In this document: piece by piece, positions 9,119 to 15,752 of the stretch
Layout of the letters: the number at the start of each line of letters is the position of its first letter
How positions within the stretch are numbered: the stretch's first letter is position 1
From: Zafaria ginkgonis
GTDB lineage: Bacteria > Actinomycetota > Actinomycetes > Actinomycetales > Micrococcaceae
Length of the DNA stretch: 64,000 bases
Assembly: GCF_039540195.1 (NCBI RefSeq)
Contig: NZ_BAABEO010000026.1
Location: 124,001 to 188,000, forward strand
Direction of reading: 5' to 3'
Position numbers and translations under genes: made by a program
The notes under the pieces: model-generated
Seen by the model: the letters and a program-made list of their open reading frames with translations, nothing else
Database searches by the model: none
Told to the model about the DNA's origin: nothing

Positions 9119-10008
9119 CCTCCGGCTTCGCACAGCGCCTCCACCACGCGGGCCACGCTCGGCCGGCCGAGCACCGCGTTCCGGGCCAGTGAAACGATCT
9201 CGCGCCGCTTGTTTCCCGGCAGCTCGACCGATGCGGCGTCCGTAAGGTGGAAGGCCATCATGGCTGCCGTCGCGACCGTCAGCCCGTAGCCGGCGGCCGC
9301 CAGCCCGAGCGCCAACGCGGTGTCGGTGACCGTGTGGTCCACCGCCGGCTCGATCCCTTCCGCCGCCAGCGCCATCCTCGCGGCCCGCCCGAACATGGAG
9401 TCGGCCGGGGGGAGCAGCCATCCGGCACCCTCGATGATTTCCGCCAGCGACAATGCGCTTTCCGCCCCGCCGCCGGGGAAGACCACCCGCAGCGGTTCGG
9501 AGAGGACCGTGCGCTTGGTGACGCTCGATGGAACCGGCAAGGGCAGGTCGCTGTACTCCAGCCCCAGTGCCGCGTCCACCGTCCCGGCCCCGACGGCGGT
9601 GACCATGCCGTCCGGATCCAGTTCCCGGAACTCGACCCGGATGCGCGGGTCCGTCGCGGCGAGCAGCCGAACCGCCGGGACGGCACAAACGATGGCCGCG
9701 GACCCAAACACGCCCAGGCGCACCGTCGAGTCGATGCCGGCGTCGAGCGCACCCAGCGAGGCGGAGGCCTCCGCCTCGGCCGCCAGGATCACCGCCGCGT
9801 GACGGTGCAGCAACCGCCCGGCGTCCGAGAGCGTCAGGTGCCGGCCGTCCTTGATGAACAGCGGCTGCCCCGCCTCGCGCTGCAATCCGGCCATCTGCTG
9901 GGAGATCGCCCCGACGGTGTAGCCCATCCGCTCGGCCGCCGCGCTCATCGAGCCCGCCTCCGCCACGGCGCACAGCGTGCGCAGCTGCCCGAGTGTCCAA
10001 TTCCGCAC
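9103..10008 (-). CDS. LysR-family transcriptional regulator
   Basis: Encodes 301 residues. The N-terminal winged HTH (LGQLRTLCAVAEAGSMSAAAERMGYTVGAISQQMAGLQ) is followed by a LysR substrate-binding domain. The GTG start at 10008 has AAGGAGG at ideal spacing. It is divergent from the pipecolate-oxidase-like/HglS operon, so by the usual LysR arrangement it should control that operon with a pathway intermediate as co-inducer. The inverted repeat at 10027-10059 is the likely site. It converges on and overlaps the GntR gene. Confidence 0.88.
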   Translation of the reverse strand: MRNWTLGQLRTLCAVAEAGSMSAAAERMGYTVGAISQQMAGLQREAGQPLFIKDGRHLTLSDAGRLLHRHAAVILAAEAEASASLGALDAGIDSTVRLGVFGSAAIVCAVPAVRLLAATDPRIRVEFRELDPDGMVTAVGAGTVDAALGLEYSDLPLPVPSSVTKRTVLSEPLRVVFPGGGAESALSLAEIIEGAGWLLPPADSMFGRAARMALAAEGIEPAVDHTVTDTALALGLAAAGYGLTVATAAMMAFHLTDAASVELPGNKRREIVSLARNAVLGRPSVARVVEALCEAGGQGRA

Positions 10009-10026
10009 CGCGGCCTCCTTTTAGAA

Positions 10027-10059
10027 AAGCTAAAGGGTTTCCCTCATGAACTTTAGCTT
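10027..10059. promoter_or_regulatory. Inverted repeat, likely LysR-type regulator site
   Basis: Arms AAGCTAAAG (10027-10035) and CTTTAGCTT (10051-10059) are perfect 9-bp inverted copies separated by 15 bases. They begin 19 bases upstream of the LysR start, in the divergent promoter region. Spacing and position fit a LysR autoregulatory and activation site. Confidence 0.55.
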
Positions 10060-10086
10060 GACCCAGATCACATTGTCCCTAGGGTA

Positions 10087-10098
10087 GTTATATATAAC
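10087..10098. promoter_or_regulatory. AT-rich palindrome near rightward operon promoter
   Basis: GTTATATATAAC is a perfect 12-bp palindrome about 60 bases upstream of the flavoprotein start, in otherwise GC-rich DNA. It contains TATATA and may be the -10 region of the rightward promoter or a second regulator site close to it. Confidence 0.4.
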
Positions 10099-10156
10099 CC
10101 ATTACCGATGAACGATTTTCTTCATCGCATTCCCTTCATCACAAAGGAGGTCCGCC

Positions 10157-11347
10157 TTGGCGAACCAGGTGGTTTCCCTCTCCCTTCCGGGCGGCACCGC
10201 CCAGCCGCAGGACGCCGATGTCGTCATCATCGGCGGCGGCATCATGGGCGTCAGCGCCGCCTTCCACCTCGCCGAGGCCGGCGTCCGCAACATCGTCGTG
10301 GTCGAGCGTTCCGGCCTCGGCACCGGCTCCTCCGCCAAGCCGCTGGGCGGCGTCCGCGCCACCTTCTCGGACCCGGCGAATGTTGCGCTCGGCAAGCGCA
10401 GCCTGGACGCCTACGGCCGTTTCGGCGAACGCTTCGGGGTCGACATCGGGCTGCGCCGCGTGGGCTATCTTTTCCTCTGCCGCAGCGCGGCGGAGGTTGC
10501 CGACTGCGAGGCCAGCGTGACCGTCCAGAACCAGTTCGGCAGCAACAGCCGGATGGTTTCCCCTGACGAGGCGGCAGCGATCAACCCGTTCCTGAACCCC
10601 GCCGTGCTGCAGGCGGCCTCGTACTCGCCGGAGGACGGCTTCGCGGAGCCGGCCAAGGCGGTCGCCGCCTACGCCCGGGCCGCCGAGGCCGCCGGCGTCG
10701 TGTTCCTGACCGGCACCGAGGTGCTCTCCGTGGAGACCGCAGCAGGGGCCATCCGATCCGTGACCACCAACCGCGGCACCATCCGCACCGATGCCGTGGT
10801 CTGCGCGGCCGGCGCGTGGTCCCGGCACGTGGGCCAGATGGTCGGCGTCGAACTGCCCGTCACCCCGGTGCGCCGGCAGATCGGCATGACGCGGCAGCAG
10901 GCCGCGCCGTACCCGGACGTCCCGTTCACCTTGGACCTCTCGACCACCATGTACTTCCACAACTACGGCAACGGCATGCTGCTGGGGATCTCCAACCAGC
11001 AGGCCCCCGGTTTCGGGCGGGACTTCAGCTACGAGTGGGTCGGCGAGTTCTCCGCGGCCGCCCGGATCTGCGCCCCGTCGCTGGCGGAACCGGACCTCGA
11101 ATTCGGCTGGGCGGGGCTGTACGAGAACACGCCGGACCACAACGCGCTCATCGGCGCGTCCGGGGAGGTCTCCGGCTTCTTCTACGCCACCGGGTTCTCC
11201 GGCCACGGCTTCCTCCAGGGGCCGGCGGTCGGCGAACTGGTCCGCGACCTTTACCTGGGCCGCGAAGGCTTCATGGACCTCTCCACCTTCTCCGCCGACC
11301 GCTTCAACGGCGACGCGGCGCTGGTTCGCGAAGTCCACATCATCTGA
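10157..11347 (+). CDS. FAD-dependent amine/imino-acid oxidoreductase, candidate L-pipecolate oxidase
   Basis: Encodes 396 residues of the DAO superfamily. The N-terminal FAD motif is VVIIGGGIMGVSAAFHLAEAG; the C-terminal part has GLYENTPDHNALIGAS and TGFSGHGFLQGPAVGELV, a flavin-binding end seen in sarcosine- and pipecolate-oxidase-like proteins. The TTG start is preceded by a strong AAAGGAGG. It leads an operon with HglS and an aminoadipate-semialdehyde dehydrogenase. That context suggests oxidation of L-pipecolate to piperideine-6-carboxylate, the role of AmaA in Pseudomonas. Sarcosine, glycine-betaine-derived or 2-aminoadipate substrates are alternatives. Confidence 0.75.
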   Translation: MANQVVSLSLPGGTAQPQDADVVIIGGGIMGVSAAFHLAEAGVRNIVVVERSGLGTGSSAKPLGGVRATFSDPANVALGKRSLDAYGRFGERFGVDIGLRRVGYLFLCRSAAEVADCEASVTVQNQFGSNSRMVSPDEAAAINPFLNPAVLQAASYSPEDGFAEPAKAVAAYARAAEAAGVVFLTGTEVLSVETAAGAIRSVTTNRGTIRTDAVVCAAGAWSRHVGQMVGVELPVTPVRRQIGMTRQQAAPYPDVPFTLDLSTTMYFHNYGNGMLLGISNQQAPGFGRDFSYEWVGEFSAAARICAPSLAEPDLEFGWAGLYENTPDHNALIGASGEVSGFFYATGFSGHGFLQGPAVGELVRDLYLGREGFMDLSTFSADRFNGDAALVREVHII

Positions 11348-11390
11348 ACACCGCCGACGCCACACGACGACCCCACGAAAGGACCAATCC

Positions 11391-12812
11391 ATGAGTTTCC
11401 AGAGCCTGTGGGAACTGCGGGCCGCGTTCGCCCGACGCCTCTCGACGATGTACGGCACCGAAGTGCCGGCCTACAACACCCTGGTGGAGGTCTCGACCGA
11501 GGTGAACCAGGAACACCTGCGCCGGCACGGCGCGGACGCCGAGCGGTTGGGCAGCATCGGCCGCGTCACTGCCGAGCGCCACGGCGCCATCCGCGTCGGC
11601 TCCGAGCGCGAGATGTCGCAGGTGGCCCGGGTCTTCGCCGCCTTCGGCATGCACCCAGTGGGCTTCTACGACCTGCGCGACGCCGCGTCCTCCGCAGTGC
11701 CGGTAGTCTCCACGGCCTTCCGCCCCATCGACGCCGACGAGCTGGCCCGGAACCCGTTCCGGGTCTTCACGTCGATGCTCGCCGTCGAGGACCCTCGGTT
11801 CTTCGACGCGGAACTCCAGCGGGAGCTCGTCGACTTCTTCGCCCGCCGAGAGCTCTTCGGCCCGGAGCTGCTGGAACTCGCCGACCGGGCCGCCGCCGCG
11901 GGCGGACTGCCGGACGCGGAAGCGAACCGGCTGCTGGAGCTCGCCACCGGCGCGTTCGAGCTGTCCGCCGAACCCGTGGACCACGACTGGTACCGCCGGC
12001 TCGAGGCGATCTCCGCCGTCGCCTCGGACATCGGCGGCGTCGCATCCACGCACATCAACCACCTCACCCCCCGGGTGCTGGACATCGACGCGCTCTACGC
12101 CGGCATGGAGGCCTGCGGCATCACGATGATCGACGAGATCCAAGGCCCGCCGCGCTGGGACGGCCCCGACGTGCTGCTGCGCCAGACCTCCTTCAAGGCC
12201 CTCGGCGAGAAGCGGATGTTCCGCCACGCGGACGGCTCCGTGAAGCCCGGGGAGCTGCGGGTGCGCTTCGGCGAGGTCGAGGCCCGCGGCATCGCGCTCA
12301 CCCCGGCCGGCCGGGACGTGTACGACCGCATGGTCGCCGAGGTCGACGCCCGGCTCGCCGCCAACGCCGACACGGTGCGGCAGGACGCCGCCCGCGCCGT
12401 GTGGGAGGAGAACCTTCCGCGCACCGAGGCGGAACTCGCCGCCCAGGGCCTGGCCTTCTTCACCTTCACAGCCCGCCCGGAGGCCCTTGCCGGAACCCCG
12501 GCCGGGCCGGTCACCCTCGCGGAGCTGATCGCCTCCGGAGCCGCCGTGCCCGAGCCGATCGTCTACGAGGACTTCCTGCCACGCTCCGCGGCCGGGATCT
12601 TCCAGTCCAACCTCACCGACGAGGGCTCGAAGAACGACGCCGAACAGGCCGCCGCGTACGACATCGACCGCATGAGCACGATCGTCGGCCGCGAAGTGCT
12701 TGACCCCAACGGGCTCTACCAGGCCCAGCAGGACGCCTCCGTGGCGGAACTCGCCAAGGCCCTCGGCGTCGAGATCACCCCCGCGGCATCGGCCGCAATC
12801 TCTTCCCGCTAG
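11391..12812 (+). CDS. hglS: 2-oxoadipate dioxygenase/decarboxylase (HglS/YdcJ, DUF1338)
   Basis: Encodes 473 residues, the expected length. Family motifs include RHGAIR (His64 and Arg68, matching the metal His and substrate Arg of the characterised Pseudomonas enzyme), STHINHLTPRVLDID (His221/His224) and RFGEVEARG (Glu295). Together these supply the two-His, one-Glu metal site of this vicinal-oxygen-chelate-like fold. The family converts 2-oxoadipate to D-2-hydroxyglutarate in lysine catabolism, using Fe(II) and O2. The downstream semialdehyde dehydrogenase and D-2-hydroxyglutarate dehydrogenase make and use exactly the flanking intermediates. Start ATG with AAAGGACC upstream. Confidence 0.88.
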   Translation: MSFQSLWELRAAFARRLSTMYGTEVPAYNTLVEVSTEVNQEHLRRHGADAERLGSIGRVTAERHGAIRVGSEREMSQVARVFAAFGMHPVGFYDLRDAASSAVPVVSTAFRPIDADELARNPFRVFTSMLAVEDPRFFDAELQRELVDFFARRELFGPELLELADRAAAAGGLPDAEANRLLELATGAFELSAEPVDHDWYRRLEAISAVASDIGGVASTHINHLTPRVLDIDALYAGMEACGITMIDEIQGPPRWDGPDVLLRQTSFKALGEKRMFRHADGSVKPGELRVRFGEVEARGIALTPAGRDVYDRMVAEVDARLAANADTVRQDAARAVWEENLPRTEAELAAQGLAFFTFTARPEALAGTPAGPVTLAELIASGAAVPEPIVYEDFLPRSAAGIFQSNLTDEGSKNDAEQAAAYDIDRMSTIVGREVLDPNGLYQAQQDASVAELAKALGVEITPAASAAISSR

Positions 12813-12868
12813 ACCACACCAACAAGCCAGACCGCCGACCAAGCCACCTTCACCAACAGGAGCACCAA

Positions 12869-14398
12869 ATGACCCTGACCCAGACCGAAACCACCGAGCT
12901 CGCCTCCCGCGTCCGCGCTTCCCTCCAGGCCTGCGGCGTCCCCGAGTCCGCCTACGGCACCGACCACGACGCCGTCTCCCCGCTCACCGGCGAACGCCTC
13001 GCCGGCCTGCGCACCACCACGGGCGAAGAGGTGGACGGCGCCATCGCCGCGGCCCACGAGGCGTTCAAGACCTGGCGCGACGTCCCGGCTCCGGTGCGCG
13101 GCAACGTCGTCAAGCGCTGGGGGGAACTGCTCACCGAGCACAAGCAGGACCTGGCGAACATCGTGCAGGCCGAGGCCGGCAAGATCACCTCTGAGGCCCT
13201 CGGCGAGGTCCAGGAAATGATCGACATCTGCGACTTCGCCGTCGGGCAGTCCCGCATGCTCTACGGCAAGACCATGCCCTCCGAGCGCCCGGGACACCGC
13301 CTGATGGAGACCTGGCACCCGCTGGGCGTCGTCGGCGTCATCTCCGCGTTCAACTTCCCGGTCGCCGTGTACTCCTGGAACACGGCGCTGGCCTTCATCG
13401 CGGGGGACACCGTGGTCTGGAAGCCCTCGGGCATCACGTTCCTCTCCGCGCTGGCCGCGGACGCCCTGCTGGCCCGCGCGGTCGCCGAGTCCGGCGCTCC
13501 GAAGGACATCCACCGCCTCCTGATCACCGACCGCGTCGGCGGACAGAAGCTTGTCGAGGACCCGCGCGTGGCCCTGGTCTCCGCCACCGGCTCGGTGCGC
13601 ATGGGCCGGGAGATCGCCCCGCAGGTCGCCGAACGCTTCGGCCGCGTGATCCTGGAACTCGGCGGCAACAACGCCGCCGTCATCACCCCCAGCGCCGACC
13701 TGGACCTGGCGCTGCGCGGGATCGTGTTCGCCGCCGTCGGCACCGCCGGGCAGCGCTGCACCTCCATGCGCCGGCTGATCGTTCACGAGTCCGTCGTCGA
13801 CCAGCTCACCGAGAAGCTCGTCGCCGCCTATGGCACGCTGAGCATCGGCACCCCGCTGGAGGAGAAGAACCTCGTCGGTCCGCTGATCAACGAGGGCAGC
13901 TACCGTGCCATGCAGCAGGCGCTGGCCGACGCCCAGGCCCAGGGCGGCACGGTGCTTACCGGCGGCAATCGGGTGCTGGCGGACGAGTTCCCCGAGGCCT
14001 ACTACGTCGAGCCGGCGATCGTGCGGATGCCGGAGCAGAGCGCCGTGGTCCACGACGAGACGTTCGCCCCGATCCTCTACGTCATGACCTACACGGACCT
14101 CGACGAAGCGATCGAGACGCACAATGCCGTCCCGCAGGGCCTGTCCTCGGCGATCTTCACCCAGGACCAGGCCGAGGCCGAGCGCTTCATCTCCGCCTCC
14201 GGATCCGACTGCGGCATCGCCAACGTCAACATCGGCACCTCCGGCGCCGAGATCGGCGGCGCGTTCGGCGGCGAGAAGGAGACCGGCGGCGGACGCGAGT
14301 CCGGCTCCGACTCCTGGAAGGCGTACATGCGCCAGGCCACCAACACGGTGAACTACTCGGGCCGGCTGCCGCTCGCCCAGGGCGTCGAGTTCATCTAG
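12869..14398 (+). CDS. Antiquitin-like L-2-aminoadipate semialdehyde dehydrogenase (ALDH7 type)
   Basis: Encodes 509 residues. Catalytic Cys297 lies in GTAGQRCTSMRRL, general base Glu263 in LELGGNNA and oxyanion Asn162 in SAFNFPVAVYSWN. The C-terminal NIGTSGAEIGGAFGGEKETGG segment and the WKAYMRQ end are characteristic of the ALDH7/antiquitin subfamily, which oxidises aminoadipate semialdehyde (from piperideine-6-carboxylate) to 2-aminoadipate with NAD. It is the third gene of the operon after the FAD oxidase and HglS, matching the AmaB role. A strong hairpin follows its stop. Confidence 0.88.
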   Translation: MTLTQTETTELASRVRASLQACGVPESAYGTDHDAVSPLTGERLAGLRTTTGEEVDGAIAAAHEAFKTWRDVPAPVRGNVVKRWGELLTEHKQDLANIVQAEAGKITSEALGEVQEMIDICDFAVGQSRMLYGKTMPSERPGHRLMETWHPLGVVGVISAFNFPVAVYSWNTALAFIAGDTVVWKPSGITFLSALAADALLARAVAESGAPKDIHRLLITDRVGGQKLVEDPRVALVSATGSVRMGREIAPQVAERFGRVILELGGNNAAVITPSADLDLALRGIVFAAVGTAGQRCTSMRRLIVHESVVDQLTEKLVAAYGTLSIGTPLEEKNLVGPLINEGSYRAMQQALADAQAQGGTVLTGGNRVLADEFPEAYYVEPAIVRMPEQSAVVHDETFAPILYVMTYTDLDEAIETHNAVPQGLSSAIFTQDQAEAERFISASGSDCGIANVNIGTSGAEIGGAFGGEKETGGGRESGSDSWKAYMRQATNTVNYSGRLPLAQGVEFI

Positions 14399-14408
14399 CC
14401 CCTCCAGC

Positions 14409-14447
14409 GCCGGCGTCCCCGAGGTCCTGGACCCCCGGGACGCCGGC
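14409..14447 (+). terminator. GC-rich hairpin after the semialdehyde dehydrogenase
   Basis: Perfect 11-bp arms GCCGGCGTCCC (14409-14419) and GGGACGCCGGC (14437-14447) flank a 17-base loop, starting 11 bases after the stop codon. No U-tract follows. It may terminate or attenuate transcription before the Glu/Leu dehydrogenase gene, 124 bases further on, or stabilise the upstream mRNA. Confidence 0.55.
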
Positions 14448-14570
14448 CCCCGGCAGCCAGGCGGCGCCTCGGCCCACCGGCGGGCGCGCCGTCTGACCTG
14501 CACCACCGCTGGCCTGCGGGCCGGCCCAGCACCACAACGAGTATTCCAGCGCGACCAAGGAGCAACCAGC

Positions 14571-15716
14571 GTGGCCAATGTATTCGACCTGATGGACGAG
14601 TGGGGACCGGAAAAGATCGTGGCCGTCAGCGATGCGAAGACGGGCATGAAGGGCGTTCTGGTCATCGACAACACCGCCCGAGGCATCGGCAAGGGAGGCA
14701 CCCGGATGCAACCCACCGTGTCCGTGGACGAGATCGCCCGGCTGGCCCGCGTGATGACGTGGAAGTGGGCCGGGGTGGACCTCTTCTACGGCGGCGCCAA
14801 GGCCGGCATCCAGGCCGATCCCGCGTCTCCCCACAAGGAGGAGATCCTGCGGGCGTTCGTCCGCCGGCTGCGGAACGAGGTCCCGGAGGAGTACGTGTTC
14901 GGGCTCGACATGGGCCTGACGGAGAACGACGCCGCGATCATCAACGACGAGCTCGGGACCCGCGGCGCCGCCGTAGGCACCCCGTACGAGCTTGGCGGGA
15001 TCCCGTACGACCAGCTCGGCATCACCGGCTACGGGGTGGCCGAGGCCGTGGACCAGGCCGCCGAGGCCACCGCGCTGGCGGGACGGCGCGTGGCCCTGCA
15101 GGGCTTCGGGGCCGTCGGCCACGCCGCCGCCGAGCGGCTGCACGCCCTGGGCTACCAAGTGGTCTCCGTGTCCACCGCCGCCGGCGCCCTGCACGACCCG
15201 AACGGCCTGGACATCCCTGCGCTGCTGGAGCTGCGCCGGGAGCTTGGCGACGCGTTCGTCAGCGCGCTGCCGGAGCTGAAGATCGAGGCCGGGACCGAGC
15301 TGTTCGTCGACGCGGACATCGTGGTGCCCGCCGCGCTGCAGGACGTCATCGATGCCTCCAACGCCGGAAACATCAAGGGCCGGCTGCTGGTCGAGGGCGC
15401 CAACCTGCCCACCAGCGAGGAGGCGCAGGCCGTGCTGCGCGACGCCGGGGTCACCGTGGTCCCGGACTTCGTCGCCAACGCCGGCGGCGTGGTCTCGGCC
15501 GCGTTCGCGATGGACGCCCGCCACTCCGCGTTCCGTCCGGAAACCGGGCAGATCTTCGAGACCGTGTCCAGCAAGCTGCGCGCCAACACGCTGCAGGTGC
15601 TGGAGGAGACCGAACGCCGCGGAGGCACCAGCCACGAGGCCGCCCGGGCCCTCGCACAGGAACGGGTGAAGCGGGCCATGCAGCTGCGCGGCAAGCCGCT
15701 GCCCGTGAACGCCTGA
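14571..15716 (+). CDS. Glu/Leu/Phe/Val dehydrogenase, candidate 2-aminoadipate deaminating enzyme
   Basis: Encodes 381 residues. The ELFV N-terminal domain has ARGIGKGGTRM, the Lys in MTWKWAGVD (Lys65) and the catalytic Lys in LFYGGAKAGI (Lys77). The C-terminal Rossmann domain has VALQGFGAVGHAAAERL. The family oxidatively deaminates amino acids with NAD(P). Placed between aminoadipate-semialdehyde dehydrogenase and D-2-hydroxyglutarate dehydrogenase genes, it would supply 2-oxoadipate from 2-aminoadipate, a step usually made by an aminotransferase. That substrate is inferred; glutamate or a branched-chain amino acid is possible. GTG start with AAGGAG upstream. Confidence 0.85.
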   Translation: MANVFDLMDEWGPEKIVAVSDAKTGMKGVLVIDNTARGIGKGGTRMQPTVSVDEIARLARVMTWKWAGVDLFYGGAKAGIQADPASPHKEEILRAFVRRLRNEVPEEYVFGLDMGLTENDAAIINDELGTRGAAVGTPYELGGIPYDQLGITGYGVAEAVDQAAEATALAGRRVALQGFGAVGHAAAERLHALGYQVVSVSTAAGALHDPNGLDIPALLELRRELGDAFVSALPELKIEAGTELFVDADIVVPAALQDVIDASNAGNIKGRLLVEGANLPTSEEAQAVLRDAGVTVVPDFVANAGGVVSAAFAMDARHSAFRPETGQIFETVSSKLRANTLQVLEETERRGGTSHEAARALAQERVKRAMQLRGKPLPVNA

Positions 15717-15752
15717 GCCCCGCCTAATAGCCTGCCAGAAGGAGCCGAGACA

